Of a stretch of DNA of 64,000 nucleotides, positions 40,826 through 49,326 are shown one piece after another. The notes below the pieces were generated by a model that ran no database searches, was not told where the DNA came from, and saw nothing but the letters and a program-made list of their open reading frames with translations. Source of the DNA: Clostridiaceae bacterium (GTDB lineage Bacteria; Bacillota; Clostridia; Lachnospirales; Lachnospiraceae); contig QXWR01000017.1 of the NCBI GenBank assembly GCA_009911065.1, positions 1 to 64,000 on the forward strand, in the 5' to 3' direction. Both the position numbers and the translations under genes were made by a program. Positions within the stretch are counted from its first letter, which is position 1. Each line of letters opens with the position of its first letter.

Positions 40826-42679
40826 TCAGGCAACTGTGATGTGATATTTTTTCATCCAGTAATGAATCTGCCACAAATAAGCCATCATTTGGGGACCAGC
40901 CATCAACTGGCCATACCAGGGTTTGCCATAATCCGAAGGAGCCAAAAGAAACTGTTTTACCTTTTTCCGGTCCAAAAAGTCAAAAATCAATGAGGTGGGG
41001 TCATCTAAGATTTCTTCCTGAATCCGTTTGGCAAGCAAAGACTCATAGCCAGTGTCATAGGTTTTAGGGTAGGGAGATTTGCGGCGGCAGCGGATTTGAT
41101 TGGGAAGGTAATCTTTGCCGCATTCCCGCAAAAGGGCTTTTGCCATGCCGTTTTTTGCCTTCATCTCCCAGGGAACGTTCCATACATATTCTAGGATTCG
41201 GTGATCTGCAAAGGGAACGCGGGCTTCCAGGCCAGAGAACATGCTGGTTCGGTCCATGCGGTTTAAAAGAGTCTGCATAAACCATCGCTGATTCAGCCAG
41301 GAAATCTCCCGTCTCCGCCGTTCTTTGGGAGAATCCAAGGCAAGGCGGGGAGTCTCATCTACAGATTCTTCATATCGGGCAGCCACATATTCTTCCATAT
41401 TCAGATATTCCAGAAAATCTTTCTTTAAAAGTGCCTGACGGGGTTTTAAGTCCATGGTCCATGGAAAGGTATTTGCCAAAAAACATTCTTCCTTATGAAA
41501 CCAGGGATAGCCTCCGAAAATTTCATCTGCACATTCTCCGGTAAGAGTTACTTTGTGAGTATGGCGTACTTGTGAACAGAAGTATAAAAGGGAAGAATCC
41601 ACGTCTGCCATGGCAGGCAGGTCATGGGCGTCCACAGACTGTTTTAAATAGTTTGCCTGGTCTAAGGTAGTACATTCCAGGTAGTGATGGTCAGAGTGGA
41701 GGAAGGCAGCCATCTGTTCTACGTAGGGACGGTCCTGGGAAGGCTGGAAGGAATTGGCTTTAAAATTCTCCTGGTTTCCGGCAAAATCAAAGGAAAAGGT
41801 TCCCAGGGATTCTCCCTTTTTCTTTAGCTCTGCGGCGCAGACAGCAGACACCAGACTGGAATCAATGCCGCCGGATAAAAAGGTGCAGATGGGAACATCC
41901 GAGACCATCTGTCTGCGGATGGAATCCTGGATTAGGGCAGTGGTTTTTTCCACTGTAGTTTCATAACTGTCTTCATGGGGACGGCTTTCCAGCTTCCAGT
42001 AACAAAAGGATTGAAACCCATTGGGATTGTAAATGGCAAAATGCCCAGGCAGGATTTCCTGGATTCCCTGAAATACGCCGCATCCGTTTGTTCGGGCAGG
42101 TCCCATGCCAAAAATTTCATTCAGTCCCTGCCGGTCCAGACGGGCATTTACTTCTGGACAGGCCAAAATCCCCTTGATTTCAGAGGCAAACAAAAGCTGG
42201 TCCTTTTGAAGAGAGTAGAACAATGGTTTGATGCCGCTGCGGTCCCGGTACAGCAAAAGACGTTTGGCATTTTGATCCCACAAGGCAAAGGCAAAAATTC
42301 CGTTCAGCCGGGTGACAAAATCTGCTCCATATTCCAGGTAACTTTGGAGAATTACCTCTGTATCGCTTTTGGTTTCAAAAAGAACACCATGAAGGGTAAG
42401 ATCCTGGCGCAGTTCCTTTGTGTTGTACAATTCACCATTGTAGACAATCACGCACTCACGCCCGTTGGAGGAATAAACCATAGGCTGATGTCCTCCTTCC
42501 AAGTCAATAATGGAAAGACGGGCATGAGACAGTCCCACATGAGGAGCCAGATAAGTTCCCTGGTCATCAGGTCCCCGGTGGGACTGAAGCTTGTGCATTT
42601 GAACTAACAGATCAGAATGGACTTTGGGGTGGGAGGTATAGTCCCTGGTAAAACTGCAGAAACCGCCAATGCCGCACAT
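40826..42679 (-). CDS. asnB: Asparagine synthase (glutamine-hydrolysing)
   Basis: This 617-residue protein has the N-terminal class II glutaminase domain with the nucleophile Cys2 (MCGIGGFCSF), followed by HRGPDDQGTYLAPHVGLSHA and VYNGELYNTKELR. The C-terminal synthetase domain has the ATP-binding loop CTFLSGGIDSSLVSAVCA and VTLTGECADEIFGGYPW. It makes asparagine from aspartate, glutamine and ATP. The length and motifs fit the AsnB group of Firmicutes. It lies 58 bp after a carboxylate-type permease on the same strand, so both may be co-transcribed. Confidence 0.95.
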   Translation of the reverse strand: MCGIGGFCSFTRDYTSHPKVHSDLLVQMHKLQSHRGPDDQGTYLAPHVGLSHARLSIIDLEGGHQPMVYSSNGRECVIVYNGELYNTKELRQDLTLHGVLFETKSDTEVILQSYLEYGADFVTRLNGIFAFALWDQNAKRLLLYRDRSGIKPLFYSLQKDQLLFASEIKGILACPEVNARLDRQGLNEIFGMGPARTNGCGVFQGIQEILPGHFAIYNPNGFQSFCYWKLESRPHEDSYETTVEKTTALIQDSIRRQMVSDVPICTFLSGGIDSSLVSAVCAAELKKKGESLGTFSFDFAGNQENFKANSFQPSQDRPYVEQMAAFLHSDHHYLECTTLDQANYLKQSVDAHDLPAMADVDSSLLYFCSQVRHTHKVTLTGECADEIFGGYPWFHKEECFLANTFPWTMDLKPRQALLKKDFLEYLNMEEYVAARYEESVDETPRLALDSPKERRRREISWLNQRWFMQTLLNRMDRTSMFSGLEARVPFADHRILEYVWNVPWEMKAKNGMAKALLRECGKDYLPNQIRCRRKSPYPKTYDTGYESLLAKRIQEEILDDPTSLIFDFLDRKKVKQFLLAPSDYGKPWYGQLMAGPQMMAYLWQIHYWMKKYHITVA

Positions 42680-42736
42680 AATAAAACCTTCTTTCTATCA
42701 ATATTTTCCGATGCAATATTTTTTTCAGGAAAAGGG

Positions 42737-44137
42737 CTACAATAAAAAACATGCTGCAATAAAGGTGCAGATAAAACCAATTAACACAGGAATTAAATTT
42801 TTTCTGGCCAGCTCCATAGGACTCACATTACAGATGGCAGCCACCGGAATAATGCCCCAGGGGACAATGGTGCCGCCTCCTACAAAGATGGCAGTAATCT
42901 GTCCCAAAGCAGCAAAGACCGGAATAGAGCCGCCAGTAATTAACGAGAAGGTCCGAGCCAGTGCGCCGGTTAAGGGAAGACCGGAAAAACCAGAGCCATC
43001 CAGGCCAGTGAGAGCGCCAATTACCATCTGTAACAAGGCGGCAGCATATTGATTTAAGGGGGTTTTGCCTGCAAGCCACACAGCCCAGTCATTCATAATG
43101 CCAGTCTTATAGGAATCTCCCAAAATGGTTGTGATCCCCTCTCCTCCCATAAAGAAAAATGCACCGATTAAAATTACCGGGGCAAAAATTTTGATGGCAA
43201 ACAAAAAGCCATGGGTCAGATAATCCGTTACTTTTTCCGGCGCTTCAAAACCAAAACCTAAAAAGGCGCCTAATACCATGATCAGCGTGGCTGTGCCAGA
43301 GACCAGACTGGTGGCGTCCCCTCCTTTGAGTCCAAAAGCCAGCATCATTCCAATATCTGCCAGAAATGCCACAGGAGTAAAGACTGCAATAAACAGGGCA
43401 GATTTTTTGGGGGATGGAGTGTGGTCAGAGGAAGGAGCTGTTGCGGCAGGAGGATTGTCAGAATCCGGTCCTATAGCAGTTACAGAAGCTCCCATTGTTT
43501 TCCGATTGAGTAAGAATGCCGAAATTACAGTTACACTGCCCATGATTAAAAACAAAGGGGCGCCTTCCGTAAGAATGCTGGAAGTATCAATCCCAGCGGC
43601 AGATGCAGAGATGGCAGGCGCGCCCTGAATCACAAAGTCATAACTTAGGGCAATTCCATGTCCGAACAGATTGATCGCCATGGCTGCTGCCAGAGGGTTT
43701 AAGCCTTTGTGAATGACAAGAGGCAGCATGATGGCGCCAACCAGGGCAACCGACGGGGAGGGCCATAAAAACAGAGAAAAGGCAAGCATTACAAATCCCA
43801 GAATCCACCAGGCCACATAAGGGCTATGCATAACCCGTGACAAAGGTTTCATCATCAGATAGTCGCTGCCTAAGTCGGAAAGACATTTGGACAGTGCCGT
43901 AATCAGGGCAATGGTTGCAATAATTTCCATAAATTCTTTTGCCGCGTATAGGGAGGCATTAAAAACCGTCTGAATGCCGCCAGATACGGTTTTGGTAGCG
44001 ATGAAGCCTAACAAAAATAGAAATAAAATACATATAATAGGAGTGTCTCTCCGCATTACCATAACAGCCAGTATGACGATTACACCAATCAAATAGACCA
44101 GATGAAGAGGGGTTAAGGTTGCAGTTAATTCCAGCAT
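42737..44137 (-). CDS. Ion-transporter superfamily permease, carboxylate type
   Basis: This 466-residue protein has 11-12 predicted membrane helices. Its pattern resembles DcuC, GntP or CitMHS-type permeases of the ion transporter superfamily: IVILAVMVMRRDTPIICILF at the start, a central SPSVALVGAIMLPLVIHKGL segment, and a late GLDGSGFSGLPLTGALARTF re-entrant motif. Substrates of these families are dicarboxylates, gluconate or citrate. Downstream coupling to asnB hints at an aspartate- or other C4-type substrate, but this is speculation. Residues 220-240 form a Pro/Ala/Ser linker between the two halves. Confidence 0.8.
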   Translation of the reverse strand: MLELTATLTPLHLVYLIGVIVILAVMVMRRDTPIICILFLFLLGFIATKTVSGGIQTVFNASLYAAKEFMEIIATIALITALSKCLSDLGSDYLMMKPLSRVMHSPYVAWWILGFVMLAFSLFLWPSPSVALVGAIMLPLVIHKGLNPLAAAMAINLFGHGIALSYDFVIQGAPAISASAAGIDTSSILTEGAPLFLIMGSVTVISAFLLNRKTMGASVTAIGPDSDNPPAATAPSSDHTPSPKKSALFIAVFTPVAFLADIGMMLAFGLKGGDATSLVSGTATLIMVLGAFLGFGFEAPEKVTDYLTHGFLFAIKIFAPVILIGAFFFMGGEGITTILGDSYKTGIMNDWAVWLAGKTPLNQYAAALLQMVIGALTGLDGSGFSGLPLTGALARTFSLITGGSIPVFAALGQITAIFVGGGTIVPWGIIPVAAICNVSPMELARKNLIPVLIGFICTFIAACFLL

Positions 44138-44282
44138 GTCAGGTCCTTTCTAAATTTTAGTATATAAAACCATATGCATAAAAAAGAGGGAGGGTTACAC
44201 TGGCAGGGCAAGGGGAAAGATAAACTTTTATAAACTGCGACAGCCACACAAAAAGAGCGTAAAGGAAATTACCAGCAGTATA

Positions 44283-44337
44283 TTGACAAAAATCGGATTG
44301 TTTGCTACACTAAAAATCGAACATATGTTTGATTTTT
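44283..44337 (+). promoter_or_regulatory. Promoter with a LexA-type (SOS) box
   Basis: TTGACA (44283-44288) and TACACT (44306-44311) are 17 bp apart. From 44318 to 44331 lies CGAACATATGTTTG, which fits the Gram-positive LexA consensus CGAACRNRYGTTYC at 13 of 14 positions. It sits in a 24-bp near-perfect palindrome (44314-44337) over the transcription start. Confidence 0.75.
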
Positions 44338-44358
44338 GCGAGGAAGAGGGGATGAAGC

Positions 44359-44523
44359 ATGACTGCCACTACCATTTACTGCAGATACTGCCATCAGCGT
44401 CTGTTTGATATTGTGCCTGGGACGAGGGGCCGAATCGAGATCAAATGTTCCCGATGCCGGAAGATTTTAAGAGTCACTCTCATGGATGGAGAAAAGAATA
44501 AGGACTACCTAGCAAAGGAATAG
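44359..44523 (+). CDS. Com-like zinc-ribbon protein
   Basis: This 54-residue protein has two CxxC pairs (YCRYC and KCSRC) around an RGRIEIKCSRC core, as in the small Com family named after the translational activator of phage Mu. These zinc proteins bind nucleic acid and occur mainly in phages and mobile elements. The ATG at 44359 has a purine-rich GAGGAAGAGGGG site. Its promoter carries a LexA-type box, and a strong terminator follows, so it may be expressed alone during DNA damage. Whether it is a prophage relic or a domesticated gene cannot be told. Confidence 0.7.
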   Translation: MTATTIYCRYCHQRLFDIVPGTRGRIEIKCSRCRKILRVTLMDGEKNKDYLAKE

Positions 44524-44571
44524 ATTCATTGTGACGGTTTTTCGTCATGTGAAGATGAATTACCAAATAGC

Positions 44572-44613
44572 AGGAGAGACCCATTGCCGCTGGCAGTGTA
44601 TCTCTCCTTTTTT
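44572..44613 (+). terminator. Terminator after the Com-like gene
   Basis: AGGAGAGA (44572-44579) pairs with TCTCTCCT (44601-44608) and an inner TGCC/GGCA stem extends it. Six T residues follow. Confidence 0.9.
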
Positions 44614-44669
44614 CGTGGGAAAATCCGATGGAGAAAGCGAGATCTTATTGGGAAAGAAAGGAAAATTGT

Positions 44670-45077
44670 ATGGACTATTATATTAAAATCCGGGATACGC
44701 AAGTTCCGGTGTCAGAAGAAATCTATAAAGCTTACTGTCAGGGAGCCAGAAAAGAGCGGTATTTCCGGGAAAGCGACAGCAAAAACAAGACCTTTTTCTA
44801 TGACGCTTTAGACACAGAGGAACTAAACGGCTGCGATTTGTTCTCAGATCCTGGCGCAGAGTCCGTAGAAGATGTGGCAGAGCGGCACTGGCTTTTGGAA
44901 ATGCTGAAAAAGGCCATGAGTGAACTGACAGAGGGTGAGCAGGAACTTCTCTGCCGCCTTTATGTATATGAAGATTCCCTTCGTGCCTATGCCAGAGCAA
45001 AAAAAATTCCAGTAACCACTCTTCAGGCGCGTCATCAGAGGATTTTAAAAAAGTTGAGAAAAAAATTAGAAAAATAA
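44670..45077 (+). CDS. Sigma-70 region-4-like DNA-binding protein
   Basis: This 135-residue protein has an N-terminal part typical of small sigma-like proteins of clostridial mobile elements (YYIKIRDTQVPVSEEIYKAY, then an Arg/Glu-rich stretch and an acidic patch). A C-terminal helix-turn-helix like sigma region 4 follows (ELTEGEQELLCRLYVYEDSL, RAYARAKKIPVTTLQARHQR). There is no sigma region 2, so it is more likely a regulator than a full sigma factor. The ATG at 44670 has GAAAGG. It lies between the Com-like terminator and a second LexA-like box and may control the SipW-TasA genes downstream; this is inferred from order. Confidence 0.75.
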   Translation: MDYYIKIRDTQVPVSEEIYKAYCQGARKERYFRESDSKNKTFFYDALDTEELNGCDLFSDPGAESVEDVAERHWLLEMLKKAMSELTEGEQELLCRLYVYEDSLRAYARAKKIPVTTLQARHQRILKKLRKKLEK

Positions 45078-45078
45078 T

Positions 45079-45092
45079 CGTACATACGTTCG
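45079..45092. promoter_or_regulatory. Second LexA-like box
   Basis: CGTACATACGTTCG fits the Gram-positive LexA consensus at 12 of 14 positions and sits between the sigma-like gene and sipW, 34 bp before the sipW start. No clear promoter was seen with it. Confidence 0.5.
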
Positions 45093-45125
45093 ATTTAACG
45101 GATGAATAGTAGAGGAGGAGATAAC

Positions 45126-45524
45126 ATGAAAATAACAGTACAACATCTTTTTCGGTGGCTCGTGAATTTAATTTTAGCAGCAGCTCTTCTTTTGGCAGCC
45201 GCGGTGTGGCTTCCAGGAGTGTTTCACATGAAGGCCTATGTGGTAAAGAGCAGCAGTATGGAACCTGCAATTAAGGCAGGAAGCGTAATCTATGTCAAAC
45301 CCTATGGAGAGGACGAGCCAATACGTCAGGGAGATATTGTAAGTTTTTCTACTGGAGATGTGATGGTCACTCACAGGATTGTGTATGTAGATCAGGAAGA
45401 GGGCGCCGTTACCACAAAAGGAGACGCTAACCAGGTACACGATCCGGCGCCGGTTCCCTTTGATGCCATTCTAGGCAAGGTACGGTTTCACATTCCGGAG
45501 ATCGGTTATCTGCTGCTCCGTTGA
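45126..45524 (+). CDS. sipW: SipW-type signal peptidase I
   Basis: This 132-residue protein has an N-terminal membrane helix (about residues 10-32) and the signal peptidase fold. The catalytic Ser is in VKSSSMEPAIKAGSVIYVKP. The second catalytic residue is His (VMVTHRIVYVDQ) rather than the Lys of ordinary bacterial SPase I, which defines the endoplasmic-reticulum-type SipW group. SipW cleaves TasA-family and other SipW-dependent precursors; a matching substrate follows 38 bp downstream. The ATG at 45126 has a GAGGAGGAG site. A LexA-like site precedes it. Confidence 0.9.
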   Translation: MKITVQHLFRWLVNLILAAALLLAAAVWLPGVFHMKAYVVKSSSMEPAIKAGSVIYVKPYGEDEPIRQGDIVSFSTGDVMVTHRIVYVDQEEGAVTTKGDANQVHDPAPVPFDAILGKVRFHIPEIGYLLLR

Positions 45525-45562
45525 CATAAATTTTATTAAATAAAAACAGGAGGTATGTATGT

Positions 45563-46294
45563 ATGGAGAATACACCAAAAAAGACCAGAAACAAAATCAA
45601 ATTGTTTGCTGCAGTCGCCCTGATTGCCATTTTAAGTTTGGGCGGAACCCTGGCTTATATGACCGATTACGAGTCCGCCAAAAACCAGTTTACCGTAGGC
45701 AGTGTGGATTTCAACCTGTACGAAAGCGACTGGGACGGCGAGCAGCCCGACGGAAGCTATGCAACTCCGTCCAATGCAACTCCCTCCGACGCCTCTCCTT
45801 CCAATGCTCTTGGAATCAAACAGGCAGAGGATATGTACGCAGGGAAAGTGATTCCCAAAAACCCGGCAATCAAGAACAACAGCAAAAACGACGCCTATGT
45901 GAGAATGGTAGTGAAAATTCCGGTAGCGGAGATCATTATCGCAGATGACGACGGATACCTGTTAAATGGCGGTATGGCTACAGATACCCAGCTGTTTACC
46001 TATGACGTAAACTGGGATTGCGGTATGTCGCTGATTCCAGGATATCCGGTAGAACAGGACGGATACTATATTTATGAATATATGTACACGGGAGGCGGAT
46101 GGAACGAGATTCCGGTACCTGCTGGCCATGATATTCCGGCTCTGTTTGATACGGTAACGTTTGCCAATGTAGTAGGCGGACAGATTGATGGAAATCTGGA
46201 GTTTATTGATGTGAATTTCAAAGCGATTCAGTCCGGCGGCTTTAACAGTCCGGAAGAAGCGTGGAGAGCTTACGATAACCAGTCCGGCCATTAA
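45563..46294 (+). CDS. TasA/CalY-like SipW-dependent secreted protein
   Basis: This 243-residue protein has a SipW-dependent signal region: basic start, hydrophobic stretch AAVALIAILSLGGTLAYMTD and then SAKNQFTVGSVDFNLYESDW, where TasA/camelysin-like proteins are cut. A Pro/Ser/Asn/Thr-rich imperfect repeat (ATPSNATPSDASPSNA, residues about 71-86) separates it from a beta-rich body. Such proteins form fibres or adhesins in Bacillus (TasA, CalY). It should be processed by the adjacent SipW-type peptidase. No LPXTG anchor is visible. A terminator follows. Confidence 0.85.
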   Translation: MENTPKKTRNKIKLFAAVALIAILSLGGTLAYMTDYESAKNQFTVGSVDFNLYESDWDGEQPDGSYATPSNATPSDASPSNALGIKQAEDMYAGKVIPKNPAIKNNSKNDAYVRMVVKIPVAEIIIADDDGYLLNGGMATDTQLFTYDVNWDCGMSLIPGYPVEQDGYYIYEYMYTGGGWNEIPVPAGHDIPALFDTVTFANVVGGQIDGNLEFIDVNFKAIQSGGFNSPEEAWRAYDNQSGH

Positions 46295-46326
46295 GTTCTG
46301 GTAATCAATCATTCAGGCAATGAAAG

Positions 46327-46377
46327 AAGCCTTCTCCTGCAGAGATTTTCTTTGCAGGAGGGGGCTTTGCCTGTTTT
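46327..46377. terminator. Terminator after the TasA-like gene
   Basis: An 8-bp stem (46334-46341 with 46353-46360) extended by AAGCC/GGCTT is followed by TGTTTT. It lies between convergent genes. Confidence 0.75.
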
Positions 46378-47419
46378 ACCGTCCTCCACTGAGAAGGCTC
46401 CACAAAAAGGGAGTCCGTTTTTTCAGGAATTTACCAATGGGAACCCCGATTGCCCAAATAAGCGCTGGCATGATCAGGTACAATCCCATCAAAAACACAG
46501 GATTTGCTGAAATACCCGGAAAGATCCGGGGAATGATTTTATTAATAAACCGGACAAAGACAAAATGAATTGCATACAAGAAAAAATTATATTTCATAAA
46601 ATCTTTTGCTTCCGGCAGAGAGGTTTTCGGAATCCCTGTCCAAAGACCGGCCACAGCCAGAAGGCGGCAAAGGAGAAGAAGGGGAACCGAGTTTCTGGAC
46701 ACAGAAAGGTGATAGACAAAAACAGATCCCATGACGGTGACGGCTCCTGTTGCCACCTGCAGTATCCGGTTTCCTTTCCGGCGTTCTTCCACCCAGGAAT
46801 CCAATCCAAGAGCCAGTGCTCCTGCGGTTGCAAAATAGATCATGGCATCCCCATTGATTACAGGTACATTTTTATGAAAAATCACCATCACCCAAACTAG
46901 AATCACCAGAAGAATCCGGCCAAAGGCAAATTGAAGAAACAAATATAAAATCGGAGCAATGGCAATGAGCAAAATCAACTGATACAGATACCAGAATACA
47001 TAATTGTAGCGAAAGTGAACAATCGCGTCAAATGCAGTGAAAAGCTGAAAGGGAATCACCCCTTTTCCCATGAGATTTCCAATCCAGGGGAGATGGCTTC
47101 CGATTACATAGCCAAGGTAGTAAAGAAAATTCCACACAATATAAGGGATTAACACGCTTCGAATCCGGCGTCCCCATTTTTGAGGCAGTTTCTTCCAGGT
47201 AAAATTGCGAAAAAACAGATAGCCGGATATGAAAAAGAATCCAGGCACTGCAATCTGAGAAAGACCCTCTCCAATGGCATGCTGCAGCCGATAAACGGTT
47301 TCCAGACCAGGAGAGGTTGCCTGATGAAGCTCTATATTATAGGAATGAACCCATATTACCAGCAGGCTGAAGAAAAACGAAAACCATGTGACTTTATTGT
47401 GAAACGTTTTATCCTGCAT
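46376..47419 (-). CDS. Acyltransferase-3 family membrane protein
   Basis: This 347-residue protein has about ten membrane helices. The N-terminal FFFSLLVIWVHSYN carries the His expected in acyltransferase-3 (OafA/WecH-like) enzymes, and VPGFFFISGYLFFRNF is a family signature. Such enzymes transfer acetyl or other acyl groups to sugars or lipids of the cell surface; the acceptor is unknown here. The ATG at 47419 has an AGAGGAA site. It is transcribed alone, convergent to the TasA-like gene. Confidence 0.85.
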   Translation of the reverse strand: MQDKTFHNKVTWFSFFFSLLVIWVHSYNIELHQATSPGLETVYRLQHAIGEGLSQIAVPGFFFISGYLFFRNFTWKKLPQKWGRRIRSVLIPYIVWNFLYYLGYVIGSHLPWIGNLMGKGVIPFQLFTAFDAIVHFRYNYVFWYLYQLILLIAIAPILYLFLQFAFGRILLVILVWVMVIFHKNVPVINGDAMIYFATAGALALGLDSWVEERRKGNRILQVATGAVTVMGSVFVYHLSVSRNSVPLLLLCRLLAVAGLWTGIPKTSLPEAKDFMKYNFFLYAIHFVFVRFINKIIPRIFPGISANPVFLMGLYLIMPALIWAIGVPIGKFLKKRTPFLWSLLSGGR

Positions 47420-47711
47420 ATCATTTCCTCTAAAATAAATCAATCATTTCTGTTTTCCATTATTTTAGCAATTTTATCACAGATCAAGGCTTTTATCAAT
47501 AATACCCCTTGGGCTTTTAAAAATTTCCCTAAAAAGCTTCAAAACTCTTGCTTATTTTTCGTTTTATGTCTATAATATACAGTATATTGTCTTCAATATA
47601 CAAAATACAATATGCAAAAGCATTCATGGGCCGGATTTCAATGAATCACAGTTTTCACTGTCCGTCTTTAATCTGGCCATGAGATATTCAGAGAAAAGGA
47701 GAACAGCAGAT

Positions 47712-48635
47712 ATGATCAAGCATCTGAGCTTGAAAGCTTATGGCAAAATAAATCTGGGCCTGGATGTTCTTGGAAGACGGGACGACGGCTATCATCAGGT
47801 CCGGATGATCATGCAGACTGTGGGGATTTTTGACAGGATTGACCTGATTCGGGAAGAGCAGCCGGGGATTCAGATTGAGACCAATCTTTTTTACCTTCCG
47901 ACCAATGAAAATAATCTGGTGTATAAGGCTGCCCGGATGTTGATGGATGAATTTTCTATTAAAGAGGGGGTATCCATCCGACTTCGAAAGTTTATTCCTG
48001 TATCAGCAGGTATGGCAGGGGGCAGCAGTGATGCGGCGGCAGTGCTTTTTGGCATGAATAAGATGTTTCGGCTGGAACTGACCACAGAGCAGCTGATGGA
48101 GCGGGGGGTGAAAATCGGTGCAGATGTGCCATATTGTATTTTGCGGGGGACAGCTCTTTCAGAGGGAATCGGAGAGATTCTTACTCCTCTGCCGCCGGTT
48201 CCCCAGTGCCAGGTGCTGATTGCCAAACCGGGAGTGAATGTTTCCACCCGTTTTGTATATACAAATCTACATGCAAATCAGTTAAAGCCAGAACAGCATC
48301 CGGACATTGACGGAATCCTTTCTGGTATAGAAAAGCAAGATATTTATCAGATCGCAGGATGTCTTGGAAATGTGCTGGAGACAGTCACAGTCCGGGAATA
48401 TCCGGTGATTCAGTCTTTGAAAGACTTTATGATTGAGTATGGGGCGATTGGCTCTTTGATGAGCGGAAGCGGGCCTACAGTGTTTGGCCTGTTTACCAAT
48501 CCGGCGGCAGCGGAGCGGACATTTGAGGAGCTGCGGTCCGGCACAGCGGCAAAACTGGCAAAGCAGGTTTATCTGACCAGTTTTTATAACACAAAAAGTT
48601 CTGCCGGACAGTTGGATGGCAGCAGGATCGGATGA
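47712..48635 (+). CDS. ispE: 4-diphosphocytidyl-2-C-methyl-D-erythritol kinase
   Basis: This 307-residue GHMP kinase carries out step four of the MEP isoprenoid pathway. Motifs are LKAYGKINLGLDVLGRRDDG, IPVSAGMAGGSSDAAAVLFG (ATP loop) and the late GSLMSGSGPTVFGLF. The ATG at 47712 has AAGGAG about ten bases upstream. It is followed after 16 bp by a GntR regulator, a gene pair commonly seen in clostridia. Confidence 0.96.
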   Translation: MIKHLSLKAYGKINLGLDVLGRRDDGYHQVRMIMQTVGIFDRIDLIREEQPGIQIETNLFYLPTNENNLVYKAARMLMDEFSIKEGVSIRLRKFIPVSAGMAGGSSDAAAVLFGMNKMFRLELTTEQLMERGVKIGADVPYCILRGTALSEGIGEILTPLPPVPQCQVLIAKPGVNVSTRFVYTNLHANQLKPEQHPDIDGILSGIEKQDIYQIAGCLGNVLETVTVREYPVIQSLKDFMIEYGAIGSLMSGSGPTVFGLFTNPAAAERTFEELRSGTAAKLAKQVYLTSFYNTKSSAGQLDGSRIG

Positions 48636-48651
48636 AAAAGGAGAATCGGCC

Positions 48652-49326
48652 ATGATACATGAACTGAAAGTGAATATGAATGAATATCTGCCTTTGCGGG
48701 ATGTGGTTTTCAACACCCTCCGTCAGGCAATTTTGAAAGGAGAGCTGGAACCAGGAGAGAGACTGATGGAAATTCAGCTGGCAGACCGGCTGGGAGTCAG
48801 CCGCACTCCGATTCGGGAGGCGATTCGTAAACTGGAGCTGGAAGGTCTTGTCCTTATGATACCGAGAAAGGGAGCAGAGGTTGCCCGCATTTCAGAGAAA
48901 AGCCTGCGAGAAGTCCTGGAGGTTCGCCGCTCTATGGAGGAGCTTGCCACAGAGCTTGCCTGTCAAAGGATGGGGGAAGAGGCCATGAATGAGCTGGAAA
49001 AAGCTCAGGAAGCTTTTCGCGACGCAATTTCGGAAGGGGATCTTATGACCATTGCGGAGACAGACGAACACTACCATGATATTATTTATCAGGGAACCGG
49101 CAACTCCCGGCTGGTGCAGATTTTAAACAACCTTCAGGAGCAGATGTACCGATTCCGGTTGGAATATATTAAGGATACGGCCAAGCATCCTATTTTGGTA
49201 GTGGAACATGACCATATTCTCCGGGCTTTAAAGGAGAGGCGGGTGACAGAAGCCAAATCTGCGGTTCGGGAACATATTGATAATCAGGAGATTACCGTAT
49301 CCAGAAACATTAAGGAGCAGCAGTAG
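48652..49326 (+). CDS. GntR-family regulator, FadR subgroup
   Basis: This 224-residue protein has an N-terminal winged helix (LRDVVFNTLRQAILKGELEP, VSRTPIREAIRKLELEGLV) and an all-helical FCD effector domain with metal-binding His and Asp residues (DEHYHDIIYQGTGNSRL, VVEHDHILRAL). FadR-type regulators sense organic acids, but the ligand here is unknown. It is coupled to ispE (AAGGAG in the 16-bp gap). Its 3' end overlaps the convergent YesL-family gene by 17 bp. Confidence 0.9.
   Translation: MIHELKVNMNEYLPLRDVVFNTLRQAILKGELEPGERLMEIQLADRLGVSRTPIREAIRKLELEGLVLMIPRKGAEVARISEKSLREVLEVRRSMEELATELACQRMGEEAMNELEKAQEAFRDAISEGDLMTIAETDEHYHDIIYQGTGNSRLVQILNNLQEQMYRFRLEYIKDTAKHPILVVEHDHILRALKERRVTEAKSAVREHIDNQEITVSRNIKEQQ

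Noticed and set aside
41975..42607. 210-codon plus-strand frame inside asnB
   Set aside because: The asparagine synthetase domains fully explain the opposite strand, and the shadow has no recognisable domain.
44283..46294. Complete prophage around the Com-like gene
   Set aside because: No integrase, capsid, portal or lysis genes and no attachment repeats were seen; flanking genes are ordinary chromosomal ones.
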